Positions 45,387-54,022 of a DNA stretch of 64,000 nt are shown piece after piece. Origin of the DNA: Desulfarculus sp. (lineage in GTDB: Bacteria; Desulfobacterota; Desulfarculia; Desulfarculales; Desulfarculaceae). Location of the stretch: contig QZKP01000001.1 in NCBI GenBank assembly GCA_003605055.1, positions 49,651-113,650 of the forward strand. Direction: 5' to 3'. Under the pieces are notes generated by a model. It was not told the DNA's origin and made no database searches. It saw only the letters and a program-made list of their open reading frames with translations. The position numbers were made by a program, and so were the translations under genes. Positions within the stretch are counted from its first letter, which is position 1. Every line of letters starts with the position of its first letter.

Positions 45387-46595
45387 GTGAAATTCATCAA
45401 TCAGGTTGAGCTGAGCAACCGGCGCGTGTTCATCCGGGTGGACTTCAACGTGCCCCTGGACGAAGAAGGCAACATCGCCGACGACAACCGCATCCGGGCC
45501 GCCCTGCCCACCATCAACTACGCCCTGGACGAGAGCGCAAAGGTCATCGTGGCCTCGCACATGGGCCGGCCCAAGGGCAAGCGGGTGGACAAGCTGTCCA
45601 TGGCCCCGGTGGCCCGCCGCCTGGGTCGGCTGCTCAAGAAGGAAGTGGCCCTGGCCCCGGACTGCGTAGGCCCGGAGGTCGAGAAAATGGTGGCGGCCAT
45701 GGAGCCGGGCCAGGTGATCATGCTGGAGAACCTGCGCTTCCAAAAGGGCGAGACCGACAACGACCCTGAGTTCGGCAAGGCCCTGGCCTCCCTGTGCGAC
45801 GTGTACGTGGACGACGCCTTCGCCGTGGCCCACCGCGAGAACGCCTCGGTGGTGGCCATCGCCGAATACGCCCCGGAATCCGTGGCCGGCTTCACCATGA
45901 AAAAGGAGCTGTCCTACTTCCGCCGCTCCATGATAGACCCGGCCCGCCCCCTGGCCGCGGTGCTGGGCGGGGCCAAGGCCATGACCAAGCTGCCGGCCCT
46001 GGAGAACCTGCTCAACCACGCGGACAAGATCATCATCGGCGGGGCCATGGCCAACACCTTCCTCAAGAGCGTGGACATCAATGTGGGCGCCAGCCTCTAC
46101 GAGGAGGAGCTGGTGCCGGTGGCCAACGTGCTCTTAAAAAACGCCAAAAAGGCCAAGGTCAAGGTGTTCCTGCCCGTGGACTGCGTGGTGGCCGACCGCT
46201 TTGACTCCAAGGCCCAGACCAAGCTGGTCACGGTCTTGGACGTGCCCCTGGACTGGATGATCATGGACATCGGGCCGGCCACCAGCCTGCTCTACCGCGA
46301 GGCCCTGCGCGACTGCAAGACCATCATCTGGAACGGCCCCATGGGCGCCTTTGAGATGGACGCCTTCTCCCGCGGCACCTACAACATGGTCAGCACCGTG
46401 GCCCAGACCTACGCCCTGACCATCATCGGCGGCGGCGACACGGACGTGGCCGTAAGCCGGGCCGGCGAGAGCGAGAACATCTCCTACATCTCCACCGGCG
46501 GCGGGGCCTTCCTGGCCCTGCTCACCGGCGAGGTGCTGCCCGCGGTGGAGGCCCTGGGCGGCAACACCGGCCTGGAGAACGGCGGCCAACTCTAG
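45387..46595 (+). CDS. pgk: Phosphoglycerate kinase
   Basis: 402 aa, GTG start. Visible: [46 protein letters not shown] (in place of the usual LGGAKVSDKI), and the nucleotide-binding [13 protein letters not shown] followed by [20 protein letters not shown]. Interconverts 1,3-bisphosphoglycerate and 3-phosphoglycerate. Confidence 0.97.
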   Translation: MKFINQVELSNRRVFIRVDFNVPLDEEGNIADDNRIRAALPTINYALDESAKVIVASHMGRPKGKRVDKLSMAPVARRLGRLLKKEVALAPDCVGPEVEKMVAAMEPGQVIMLENLRFQKGETDNDPEFGKALASLCDVYVDDAFAVAHRENASVVAIAEYAPESVAGFTMKKELSYFRRSMIDPARPLAAVLGGAKAMTKLPALENLLNHADKIIIGGAMANTFLKSVDINVGASLYEEELVPVANVLLKNAKKAKVKVFLPVDCVVADRFDSKAQTKLVTVLDVPLDWMIMDIGPATSLLYREALRDCKTIIWNGPMGAFEMDAFSRGTYNMVSTVAQTYALTIIGGGDTDVAVSRAGESENISYISTGGGAFLALLTGEVLPAVEALGGNTGLENGGQL

Positions 46596-46621
46596 CCACC
46601 CCGCACGCCCCGGAGGAGAAC

Positions 46622-47374
46622 ATGCCCCGCAAGATCATGGTGGCCGGCAACTGGAAGATGCGCAACACGGTGGAGGAGTCCGTGGCCCTGGCCAGCCAGA
46701 TCGCCCAGGGCCTGACCCGCCGCGACCTGGAGGTGCTCCTCTGCCCCGGCTTCCTGGCCCTGGAGCCGGTGGCGCTCAGCCTGTCCAACGGCCCGGTCCT
46801 GGTGGGCGGCCAGAACCTGTACTGGCAGGACCAGGGCGCCTACACCGGCGAGGTGAGCGGCCCCCAGCTAAAGGCGGCCGGGGCCAGCCACGTGCTGGTG
46901 GCCCACTCCGAGCGGCGCCAGCACTTCGGCGAGAGCGAAAAAACCGCGGCCCTGCGGGTGCAGGCCGCCCTGCGCGCCGGGCTGAGGCCCCTCCTGTGCG
47001 TGGGCGAGACCCAGGCCGAGCGCCAGGCGGACCAGACCCAAGGGGTGCTGGAGAGCCAGCTCAGCGGGGCCCTGGCCGGCCTGGCGGCCTCGGCCTGCGA
47101 CCGCCTGATCTTGGCCTACGAGCCGGTCTGGGCCATCGGCACCGGCCTGACCGCCACCGACCAGCAGGCCAACGACGCGCACGCCTTCATTCGGGCCTGG
47201 CTGGCCGGCCGCTTCGACAAAGCGGTTGCGAATTCAGTAAGAATCCTGTATGGAGGTAGTGTCAAACCGGCCAACGCGGCCGGTATTTTGAATCAACCCG
47301 AGGTGGACGGGGTCCTGGTGGGTGGAGCATCACTCTCCGCCCAGAGCTTTTTGGCTATCATCCAGGCCGCCTGA
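46622..47374 (+). CDS. tpiA: Triosephosphate isomerase
   Basis: 250 aa. Opening VAGNWKMRNTVEES with the catalytic Lys, catalytic His in VLVAHSERRQHFGE, catalytic Glu in LAYEPVWAIGTG, and the phosphate-binding YGGSVKPANA. 26 bases after pgk. Confidence 0.97.
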   Translation: MPRKIMVAGNWKMRNTVEESVALASQIAQGLTRRDLEVLLCPGFLALEPVALSLSNGPVLVGGQNLYWQDQGAYTGEVSGPQLKAAGASHVLVAHSERRQHFGESEKTAALRVQAALRAGLRPLLCVGETQAERQADQTQGVLESQLSGALAGLAASACDRLILAYEPVWAIGTGLTATDQQANDAHAFIRAWLAGRFDKAVANSVRILYGGSVKPANAAGILNQPEVDGVLVGGASLSAQSFLAIIQAA

Positions 47375-47389
47375 TCCGGAGCCTTTTAT

Positions 47390-47746
47390 ATGACCACGGT
47401 GACCCTGATTATTCACCTGCTGGCCAGCATCACCCTGGTGCTGGTGGTGCTCCTGCAAACCGGCAAGGGCGCCTCCATGGGCGCGGCCTTTGGCGGCGCC
47501 TCCCAGACCGTTTTCGGCAGCGCCGGGGCAGCCACCTTCCTGAGCAAGCTGACCACGGTGGTGGCCATCGTGTTCATGCTCACCTCCCTGGGCCTGGCCA
47601 TGTTCGGCCAGACCGGCGCGCCTACTTCGGTGATGCAGGGCGCCACTCAGCAAAGGCCGGCCAAGCAGGCCCCAGCCCCGGCCAAGCAGGCCCCGGCTCC
47701 GGCTCCGGCCAAACCTGCCCCGCCTGCGCCTGCCCAGGGCAAGTAG
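47390..47746 (+). CDS. secG: Preprotein translocase subunit SecG
   Basis: 118 aa. Two membrane segments (LIIHLLASITLVLVVLLQTG and FLSKLTTVVAIVFMLTSLGL) around the conserved GKGASMGAAFGGASQTVFG. An Ala/Pro/Lys-rich tail of about 40 residues follows, common in deltaproteobacterial SecG. Stands before a tRNA-Leu gene as in many proteobacteria. Confidence 0.95.
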   Translation: MTTVTLIIHLLASITLVLVVLLQTGKGASMGAAFGGASQTVFGSAGAATFLSKLTTVVAIVFMLTSLGLAMFGQTGAPTSVMQGATQQRPAKQAPAPAKQAPAPAPAKPAPPAPAQGK

Positions 47747-47777
47747 GCGGGACGGCAGACAGATAAAGCGCTCCCGT

Positions 47778-47862
47778 GCCGTCGTGGTGGAATAGGTAGA
47801 CACGCCGTCTTGAGGGGGCGGTGGGGAGACCCGTGCCGGTTCAAATCCGGCCGACGGCACCA
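47778..47862 (+). tRNA. tRNA-Leu (anticodon GAG)
   Basis: 85-base class II tRNA with acceptor GCCGUCG/CGACGGC, D-arm GGUGGAAUAGGUAGACAC, anticodon stem CCGUC/GGCGG holding loop UUGAGGG, long variable arm, T-arm GGUUCAAAUCC and encoded CCA. Follows secG by 31 bases. Confidence 0.95.
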
Positions 47863-47871
47863 AAAATAGCC

Positions 47872-47902
47872 AACCGGCTGCCAAGCGGCAGCCGGTTTGT
47901 TT
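47872..47902 (+). terminator. Terminator after tRNA-Leu(GAG)
   Basis: An 11-bp perfect stem AACCGGCTGCC/GGCAGCCGGTT with loop AAGC, followed by TGTTTGT. Confidence 0.85.
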
Positions 47903-47940
47903 GTGGGGTGCCCCTTAAGGACTCTGGCTCCAAGGGTGGC

Positions 47941-47961
47941 CCAGGCAGCTCCGCTGCCTGG
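47941..47961. repeat. Palindromic element 1 in the tRNA-nitroreductase gap
   Basis: CCAGGCAG-CTCCG-CTGCCTGG: perfect 8-bp stem with a 5-base loop. It lies in a 431-base stretch (47863-48293) that holds no gene; that stretch also contains a tract of more than 100 bases of nearly pure A+T (about 48100-48215). Confidence 0.6.
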
Positions 47962-48067
47962 ATGCCATAGGCACAAGAGGTCTGAATCAGCCGCCCGCCC
48001 TACCCGAACCCGCCGTTAAACCCAACCCGCCTCGCCCAACCTCTTGTTGCTCCGCTTCGCTATGCAA

Positions 48068-48090
48068 CCTGGACAGCGTACCTGTCCAGG
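48068..48090. repeat. Palindromic element 2 in the tRNA-nitroreductase gap
   Basis: CCTGGACAG-CGTAC-CTGTCCAGG: perfect 9-bp stem with a 5-base loop. Same architecture as element 1, about 107 bases further on. Just before it, GCTCCGCTTCG resembles the loop region of element 1, so both may belong to one dispersed repeat type. Confidence 0.6.
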
Positions 48091-48293
48091 CCACCCCAAA
48101 ATGCTAATTATTGATAATTTAATTTTAATTATTAAATTGTTATCTATTTTTCTTAATAATTAAACGTAATTTTCTGCCTATCACCAGCATATAATTATCT
48201 ATTTCAAAACATTTCTCCCTTTCCCGCTCCCCGCCCTTCCCCCTGCCCTTCGCCCGTGCTACAACACACTCACCTCATCTTCGGAGGCCCGCC

Positions 48294-48941
48294 ATGAACG
48301 TATCCCAGGCCATAACCACCCGCCGCTCGTGCCGGGCCTTCTTGGACCAGCCCGTGCCCCGGGAGACCCTGGAGCGTCTCCTGCTGCTGGCCTGCGCCGC
48401 GCCCAGCGCCATCAACCTGCAACCCTGGCAGTTCACGGTGGTGCAGGGCCTGGAGGTGGCCCGCCTGGCCAAGAGGCTCCTGCAGGCCCACGCCGAGCGG
48501 GGCGTGTCCTGCGGCCCGGACAACGTGGCTCCCTTGCCCTCTGTGTACCTGGAGCGGCAAAAAGAGTTGAGCCGGCGCATGGGGCCCTTCCTGGCCGAGG
48601 CCGGGGCGGGCCGGGACTTCATTGACCAGGGATCGCTGCGCTTTTATGGCGCGCCGGCCGTGGTGGTGGCCACCCTGGACGCCGTGTTCCCGGCCGAGCG
48701 CTCCCTGGACCTGGGCCTGGCCCTGGGCTGGCTGCTCTTGGCCGCAATGGAGCTGGGCCTGGACACCTGCCCCATCGGCCTGGTCTGCGCCTATGAAGGC
48801 ATTATCAAGGATTTCCTTAACATAGACCCCGGCCGCCGGATGCTGCTCTGCGTGGCCGTGGGCCGCGCAGACCCAGACTCGCCCTTGAACCGCATGCGCG
48901 CGCCCCGGGCGGAGTTGAGCGAGGTGGTGCGCTGGTATTAG
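48294..48941 (+). CDS. Nitroreductase family FMN oxidoreductase
   Basis: 215 aa. Opening SQAITTRRSCRAFLDQPVPR and APSAINLQPWQFTVV are the FMN-binding signature; GWLLLAAMELGLDTCPIGL follows near 145. Cytoplasmic NAD(P)H-dependent reduction of nitro, quinone or other substrates; substrate unknown. Start preceded by CGGAGG. Confidence 0.92.
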   Translation: MNVSQAITTRRSCRAFLDQPVPRETLERLLLLACAAPSAINLQPWQFTVVQGLEVARLAKRLLQAHAERGVSCGPDNVAPLPSVYLERQKELSRRMGPFLAEAGAGRDFIDQGSLRFYGAPAVVVATLDAVFPAERSLDLGLALGWLLLAAMELGLDTCPIGLVCAYEGIIKDFLNIDPGRRMLLCVAVGRADPDSPLNRMRAPRAELSEVVRWY

Positions 48942-48970
48942 GCCCGGCCCCGCCCATGGCCCAAAAGAAA

Positions 48971-48990
48971 CCCCCGCCCTCGGGCGGGGG
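48971..48990. terminator. Bidirectional terminator
   Basis: CCCCCGCCC/GGGCGGGGG with a 2-base loop between convergent genes; on the minus strand it is followed by TTTCTTTTGG. Serves mainly the minus-strand gene at 49016. Confidence 0.7.
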
Positions 48991-49015
48991 TTGTGGTTGC
49001 TCGGAGCGGCGGCGA

Positions 49016-49435
49016 TCAGCGGATCATGCCGGTCACCACTTGGTTGACCACGTTGTATATCTCCTCGTCCGTGCCGTACACGTCCACCACCGAGCGGTGG
49101 TTGATGAGCCGTTCGATGATAAAGGCGGTCACGTACAGGCTGATGCGGTTGGCCTGGGGCACCAGATTGCGGAAGTTGGCGATGGCGTACTGGATGTCAA
49201 AGTCCTCGGCGCGCAGCAGGTCGCCCAGGGCGCCGGCCAACTGCTCCTCCACGTCCCGCTGGCTGGTGGTCTCGATGCGCTCGCTGTCCACCAGCTTCAT
49301 GGCCAGCTTCTGGGCCAGTTCGTCAGCGCAATCGCCCAGTTGCATCAGTTGCCGGGTCCAGGCGGACTGACGGGAGCTCTCCAGTCGTGAGATGAGGTTC
49401 TCCTCACGGTAGTTGGTATGGAAATCACCGCCCAT
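49016..49435 (-). CDS. Conserved hypothetical protein
   Basis: 139 aa from ATG 49435 (AGGAAGG upstream); the longer reading from 49552 has a basic, low-complexity extension and is rejected. Not recognised. Helical, soluble, without Cys clusters; the C-terminal segment ISLYVTAFIIERLINHRSVV and DEEIYNVVNQVVTGMI looks like a compact helical domain. Transcribed divergently from the next gene. Confidence 0.7.
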   Translation of the reverse strand: MGGDFHTNYREENLISRLESSRQSAWTRQLMQLGDCADELAQKLAMKLVDSERIETTSQRDVEEQLAGALGDLLRAEDFDIQYAIANFRNLVPQANRISLYVTAFIIERLINHRSVVDVYGTDEEIYNVVNQVVTGMIR

Positions 49436-49505
49436 GCGCGTCCTTCCTGTTGGGCCCCTCCGAGGGGGCGTGGGGCGATTGGTCAGCCGGAGGCCGCGGG
49501 CAGGC

Positions 49506-49536
49506 TTGCTTGGGCCGGCTTCAGACCGTATATACT
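49506..49536 (+). promoter_or_regulatory. Probable promoter for the gene at 49600
   Basis: TTGCTT, 17-base spacer, TATATA(CT). A+T-rich compared with surroundings. Confidence 0.5.
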
Positions 49537-49599
49537 TGTGCTTTATTAACACTCGCGCCCTGGCTTGGCAATGACTAGTTGCACGCCGCCCCTAAAAAA

Positions 49600-50319
49600 A
49601 TGATTGCCACTCCTTACGAAATCGCTCCTCCCGCCTGGCTGGAGGACGAGCTGTTGATGGTGGAAACCGCCGGCGAGATGCCCGAGGTGGCCCTGGCCGA
49701 GAGCCTGCACCACCTGGGCCATGGGGTGACTGGCCCGGAGCTGGACTGCCTGCGCGCGGCGGCGGTGCGCGCCTACCTGAAAATCATCGAGCGCGACCTG
49801 GACCCGGCCAATCTGGGTCTGTCCCTTTTTCGGGGACTGGAGCGGGCCGCGGACAACCTGGAGCGCCTGGCCGGCTTCCTGCGTCGGCTGGGTTGGCCGC
49901 CGCCCGCAGAGCGCTGGCAGTCCTTGGTGCCGCGCTTGGAGCGCTACCTGGCCGCGGAGCAGGCCGCCCTGGAGGCGGGCCGGCCCTATGCCAGCGCCAG
50001 CCCGGGCCAGGTGCGGGACGTGGCCGCGGCCCTGGGCCTGGACCTGGCGCCCTGGGCCGGGCTTTTGCAAAGGCTGGCCCAGGCGCCGGCCCTGGACTTC
50101 ATGGCCCTGCGGGCCATGGCCCGGCTGCAGGCCGCCGGCGGTGCGGCCAAACGGCGGCAAGAGGCGGCGGGCTGGCTGGCCATTGAGGTGCTGGACGCCC
50201 AGGGCCGGCCGCGGGCCCGGACCGAGCTGGGCCTGTTGGGCGCCGACGAGCGCGAGGACCCGGCCAGCCGGGCCCGGGCCGAGCAGGTATGGGACTTGCT
50301 GGATCTGCCCGCGACCTGA
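49600..50319 (+). CDS. Hypothetical protein, helical
   Basis: 239 aa from ATG 49600; a start at 49579 is possible. Not recognised. No signal or membrane segment. Predominantly Ala/Leu/Arg-rich helices in tandem (HHLGHGVTGPELDCLRAAAV; LFRGLERAADNLERLAGFLR), possibly helical repeats. The C-terminal segment WLAIEVLDAQGRPRARTEL looks like a beta hairpin. No context clue beyond the divergent unknown gene. Confidence 0.7.
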   Translation: MIATPYEIAPPAWLEDELLMVETAGEMPEVALAESLHHLGHGVTGPELDCLRAAAVRAYLKIIERDLDPANLGLSLFRGLERAADNLERLAGFLRRLGWPPPAERWQSLVPRLERYLAAEQAALEAGRPYASASPGQVRDVAAALGLDLAPWAGLLQRLAQAPALDFMALRAMARLQAAGGAAKRRQEAAGWLAIEVLDAQGRPRARTELGLLGADEREDPASRARAEQVWDLLDLPAT

Positions 50320-50396
50320 GCCGCGCGCCCAGTCCGGGCTGGGTCTGAGGCCGGCCCCTGGCCCGGGGCTGGCTGTCTAGCTCTGGGCTGCCCCCC

Positions 50397-51806
50397 TTAC
50401 TTGCGGTGGGGCGCCAGCTTGGCCAGCAGGGACTTGGGCACCGGATAGCCCAGCTTCAGGGCCGTGTCCGCGGCCTGTATGGCCTCGGGCCATTTCTCCA
50501 TGAGGACGTAGGCGCCGGCCATGTTGTTGTGGGCCGCGGCAAAGTCCGGGTCTATGGCCAGAGCCTTGGCGTATTCGTCTATGGCCAGGTTGTACTGCTT
50601 CTGCTGCACGTAAAGGTTGCCCAGGTTGACGTGGGCGTCCGGGTAGGAGGGGTTGAGCTCCGCGGCCGTCTTATATTCCTTGGCCGCCTCGGCCGGGCGG
50701 CCCAGGAAGAAATACACCAGCCCCAGGTTGTTGTGCCCCTCTTCGCTGTAGGGGTCCAGGACGATGGTCTGCTTGAACTCCCGCTCGGCGGTCTTCAGGT
50801 CGTCGCTGTACAGGGCCACCATGCCCAACTGATAGTGGGCCTGGGCGAACTCTGGATTGGCCTCAATGGCCTTCTCAAAGTAGCGGCGGGCCTCCTGGGG
50901 ATTGTGGCGGTCGGCGGCCAACAGGCCCAAGGACACGTAAGTGTGGGCCGACTTGGGGTTGCGCTTGAGAATCCCGTGAAGCAGCTTTTCGGCCTCGGCC
51001 TTTTGGCCGGCGCCGGCCATCAAGTTGGCCGCGAACAGCTCGCCCTGCCAGAAATTGGGGTCGGCATCCTTGCACTGGAGGAAATACTTGAGCGCCGAGG
51101 GCCCGTCGCCGTTGGTCACGGCCAGGAAGCCTTGGGCGAACAGCAGGGCGGCCTGCTTTTTGATCTTGCCGGCCGCCGCCTCGCGGCTGATGTCCTGCAG
51201 GAAATAGGCGCTGTCCTCGCGGGGGTTGTCGCCCAGGGCGGCGGAGAAGTGGCTCTGGGCCTTCTTGAACTCGCCCTGCACCATGACCTCCAGGCCGGCC
51301 AAGACCTCGCGGCGGGCCTTGAGCTGCGGGGCTTCGGCCAGGGGCGAGGGCCGCACGAACTGCGGCGTGCTGCCGGCCCTGGTCTGCGGCGCCGGGACCG
51401 GGGCCGGGGCCGGCGCGGGCCGGGCCGCGGCCGCCTTGGGCTGCTCCCCGGGCTGATCAAAGCGCATGAGGATGGTGTAGCCCTCCTCGGTGGGGATCAC
51501 CTGGCTGGGCTTGTTGGGGGCCAGCCGCTGCAGGGCCTGACGGTACTCGCTGCGCAGGCGCTGAAATGGCACCTTGCCCAGCCGTCCGCCCCGGAAAGCC
51601 GCGGGGCCCACCGAGTTCTGCTTGGCCAGGGTCTCGAAGCTCTCGCCCTTGATCAGGCGCTGGTGCAGCTTCTGAGCCAAGTCCTTATTTTTTACAGTGA
51701 TGATGCCCAGGTCGACCCTATCCTCGCCGGCCTGCGCCAGGGCTGGCCAGGACCAGAACAGGAGCGCCCCGATCAAGAACATTGCCAGTGCCACGCGCTG
51801 TAACAT
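50397..51806 (-). CDS. Exported PpiC-type rotamase-like domain protein with TPR array
   Basis: 469 aa. Signal peptide LQRVALAMFLIGALLFWSWP ending ALA. Residues about 32-115 look like a parvulin/PpiC domain (KGESFETLAKQNSVGPAAFR, GGRLGKVPF, TEEGYTILMRFD). A Pro/Ala linker follows, then a TPR superhelix to the end, about residues 180-460. Typical TPR units: AHTYVSLGLLAADRHNPQEA, AQAHYQLGMVALYSDDLKTA, AAAHNNMAGAYVLMEKWPEA. Probably a periplasmic assembly or chaperone factor. Confidence 0.85.
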   Translation of the reverse strand: MLQRVALAMFLIGALLFWSWPALAQAGEDRVDLGIITVKNKDLAQKLHQRLIKGESFETLAKQNSVGPAAFRGGRLGKVPFQRLRSEYRQALQRLAPNKPSQVIPTEEGYTILMRFDQPGEQPKAAAARPAPAPAPVPAPQTRAGSTPQFVRPSPLAEAPQLKARREVLAGLEVMVQGEFKKAQSHFSAALGDNPREDSAYFLQDISREAAAGKIKKQAALLFAQGFLAVTNGDGPSALKYFLQCKDADPNFWQGELFAANLMAGAGQKAEAEKLLHGILKRNPKSAHTYVSLGLLAADRHNPQEARRYFEKAIEANPEFAQAHYQLGMVALYSDDLKTAEREFKQTIVLDPYSEEGHNNLGLVYFFLGRPAEAAKEYKTAAELNPSYPDAHVNLGNLYVQQKQYNLAIDEYAKALAIDPDFAAAHNNMAGAYVLMEKWPEAIQAADTALKLGYPVPKSLLAKLAPHRK

Positions 51807-51854
51807 TTAGCTATCCTTCCCTGAATCCCCACCGGCCTGCGGGTGGTGTGCTGT

Positions 51855-51883
51855 TTTTTATCCGGCTTTGAGCGGGGTGTCAA
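51855..51883 (-). promoter_or_regulatory. Promoter of the PpiC-TPR gene
   Basis: On the minus strand TTGACA and TAAAAA with an exact 17-base spacer, 49 bases before the start codon. Confidence 0.65.
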
Positions 51884-51917
51884 TGGCTTTCCCTGCGCAT
51901 GCCCAGGGGGGCCGCGC

Positions 51918-51946
51918 TTGATAACCAGGCCATAACCTATCATAAT
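51918..51946 (+). promoter_or_regulatory. Upstream promoter of the YedE-TusA genes
   Basis: TTGATA, 17-base spacer, CATAAT on the + strand. Confidence 0.6.
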
Positions 51947-51977
51947 GCAGGGGGCGCGGCCGGGAGGCCCACCTGGC

Positions 51978-52006
51978 TTGACTGAACTTAGGTCGGCGGC
52001 TATATC
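51978..52006 (+). promoter_or_regulatory. Proximal promoter of the YedE-TusA genes
   Basis: TTGACT, 17-base spacer, TATATC, 46 bases before the YedE start. Together with the element at 51918 this gives tandem promoters. Confidence 0.6.
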
Positions 52007-52051
52007 TACTGAACAGAGTTCACTCTTTGATACCTAGCTCCGGAGGTAGGC

Positions 52052-53224
52052 ATGAGCGTTATGGTGGAGAAGTTCAAAGAGGGCTACGGGGTCTTGTTCG
52101 ACCGCAACTGGCCCCTGTGGGTGGGGGCGATTGTCTTGGCCCTCTTGGGCGCCATCTGCATGGCCGCGGGCCGTCCCTGGGGCGTGGCCGGCGGCCTGCG
52201 GGTCTGGGGCGACTGGATATTCTACAGCATCGGCCTTTACAAACAGGCCCCGGGCAACGCCCTGTGGCTTTCCAACCCCGCCATCCTCACCTGGGGGCTT
52301 CTGTTCGGCGCCTTTGGCTCGGCGCTGCTCTCGCGCCAGTTCGCCTTCCGGCCTGCGCCGCCCCTGGAGCTGCTCAAGGGCCTGGTGGGCGGCGTGTTCA
52401 TGGGCGTGGGCTCGGTCATGGCCGGAGGCTGCAACGTGGGCGGCTTCTACACCGCCATCGCCGCGGGCTCGGTGAGCGGCTTCGCCATGATGGTGGGCCT
52501 GTTGGTGGGCGCCCTGATCGGCCTTAAATACCTGATGTGGGAGATCGAGCACCTGCCCAGCAAGCCGCCCAAGCAGCGGACCGCCAAGGAGGGCGGCCGC
52601 GACTGGAAGAAGGTGCAGCCCTGGCTGGGGTTGATCTTCTTCGTCTTCTTGGTGGGCTGGGCCTATGGCCTGTCGTACCGGGCCTACACCCAACCGGCGG
52701 TGCTGATGCTGGCCGCGGTAGGGATCGGCGTGGTCATCCAACGCTGCCGCTTCTGCTTCGTGCGCTCCTTCCGCGACCCCTTCATGACCGGCGAGGCCGT
52801 GGCCACCCGGGCCGTGGCCCTGAGCGTGATCCTCTCCGTGCTGATCTTCTTCACTATCAAGTGGTTCAGGGCCGACTGGCAGATGATCTACATCTACCAC
52901 CACTGGATCGGCGGCCTGGTGGGCGGCATCATCTTCGGCATCGGCATGCTCTTGGCCGGCGGCTGCGGCTCGGGCTCGGTGTGGCGGGCCGGCGAGGGCC
53001 AGTGGAAGCTGATCATAGCCGTTTTAACCTTCGCCCTGAGCAACAGCCTGTTCAAAAACTACGTCTGGACCAGCAAGTTCGCCGCGGCCTGGGGCAAGCC
53101 CTACTTCCTGCCCGATTTGACCGGCGGCTATTTCTGGGCCATCGTCATCACCGCGGTGGTTATGCTCCTCTGGTGGGCGGTGATGGCCTGGAACGAGGAA
53201 ACCGACCGCCTTACCATGGTGTAA
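52052..53224 (+). CDS. YeeE/YedE family sulfur (or selenium) compound transporter
   Basis: 390 aa, start after CCGGAGGTAGGC. About nine membrane segments. Two conserved Cys-Gly motifs of the family are present: VGSVMAGGCNVGGFYTAIAA near residue 125 and LLAGGCGSGSVWRAGEG near 305. Related TsuA imports thiosulfate; related YedE proteins co-occur with selenium metabolism. The TusA-like gene downstream is the usual partner. Because the window also has probable selenoproteins, a selenium role is possible, but sulfur is equally likely. Confidence 0.9.
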   Translation: MSVMVEKFKEGYGVLFDRNWPLWVGAIVLALLGAICMAAGRPWGVAGGLRVWGDWIFYSIGLYKQAPGNALWLSNPAILTWGLLFGAFGSALLSRQFAFRPAPPLELLKGLVGGVFMGVGSVMAGGCNVGGFYTAIAAGSVSGFAMMVGLLVGALIGLKYLMWEIEHLPSKPPKQRTAKEGGRDWKKVQPWLGLIFFVFLVGWAYGLSYRAYTQPAVLMLAAVGIGVVIQRCRFCFVRSFRDPFMTGEAVATRAVALSVILSVLIFFTIKWFRADWQMIYIYHHWIGGLVGGIIFGIGMLLAGGCGSGSVWRAGEGQWKLIIAVLTFALSNSLFKNYVWTSKFAAAWGKPYFLPDLTGGYFWAIVITAVVMLLWWAVMAWNEETDRLTMV

Positions 53225-53271
53225 GGCCGTTCAATTTTATCAGAGGCAAACCAGAGTAAAGGAGAGACCAA

Positions 53272-53508
53272 ATGGCCCAATGGACCCCTGACGAGGTTTT
53301 GGACTGCCGCGGCCTGAGCTGCCCCATGCCCATACTCAAGACCAAGAAGGCCTTGAAGAACCTTAAGCCCGGCCAGATCCTGGAAATCCAGGGCACCGAC
53401 CCCGGCACCCGCAACGACCTGCCCGCCTTTACTCAGCGTTCGGGCGACGAGCTCCTGGGCGAGGAGCAGGGCGACGGCTACATTAGCTTTTTCGTGAAGA
53501 AGGGCTAG
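53272..53508 (+). CDS. TusA/SirA-family sulfurtransferase
   Basis: 78 aa, start after AAAGGAGAG. Family signature LDCRGLSCPMPILKTKKAL with the persulfide-carrying Cys before P-M-P. Receives sulfur (or selenium) from a donor and hands it on. Single TusA domain, without the C-terminal DsrE-like domain of YedF. Pairs with the transporter 47 bases upstream. Confidence 0.93.
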   Translation: MAQWTPDEVLDCRGLSCPMPILKTKKALKNLKPGQILEIQGTDPGTRNDLPAFTQRSGDELLGEEQGDGYISFFVKKG

Positions 53509-53534
53509 CTGCGTCGGCCAATAGAAGCAGCCGT

Positions 53535-53574
53535 AAAAGCCAGGGCCGGCCCCGCGGGGCCGGCCCTGGCTTTT
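53535..53574. terminator. 40-base perfect palindrome between convergent genes
   Basis: The sequence reads identically on both strands (AAAAGCCAGGGCCGGCCCCG on each half) and ends in TTTT in both directions. It acts as a bidirectional terminator for tusA and for the gene at 53581. Confidence 0.88.
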
Positions 53575-53580
53575 GGCGTG

Positions 53581-53979
53581 CTAGCCGTAGAGATTCAGGT
53601 GAGTCAAGGCCGGCGTGAGGAAAAAGGCCGACTGCTTGACCTTGTCCGCCCGCTGGCTGAAGCTGATCACGATTTTGTGCTCGCACTCCACCCAGCCCAA
53701 GGACTTGAGCTTGGGCAGCTCCACCAGGGGGTCCACCGCAAAGGCGACCTTGACCGCGGGCAGCTCGCCCGAGTCATCCACGCCCACCAGGTCTATGCTG
53801 TCGCGGGTGGACCTGGGCGGCTTCCAGGACGCCAGGGGCTTGAGCCCCATGCCTTTAACCGCCTGATACAGCAGGCAGACCAGGGCCGCCCGGATCACCG
53901 CCTCCTGCCGCATGGTTTTAGGTATGGCCTCTATCTCCTGGCGCATGGCCGCCGCCAGCCCGGCGAACTCATCCTGCAT
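53581..53979 (-). CDS. Conserved hypothetical protein
   Basis: 132 aa, start after GGGAGGCGG. Not recognised. An N-terminal helical part (AMRQEIEAIPKTMRQEAVIR) and a C-terminal beta-rich half (DSIDLVGVDDSGELPAVKVA). One Cys-containing segment, SLGWVECEHKIVISFSQ. No signal peptide. Convergent with tusA. Confidence 0.75.
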   Translation of the reverse strand: MQDEFAGLAAAMRQEIEAIPKTMRQEAVIRAALVCLLYQAVKGMGLKPLASWKPPRSTRDSIDLVGVDDSGELPAVKVAFAVDPLVELPKLKSLGWVECEHKIVISFSQRADKVKQSAFFLTPALTHLNLYG

Positions 53980-54022
53980 GGCCGCCTCCCTACATTAGCC
54001 CCTGGCTGTGCTAGGCTAACCC

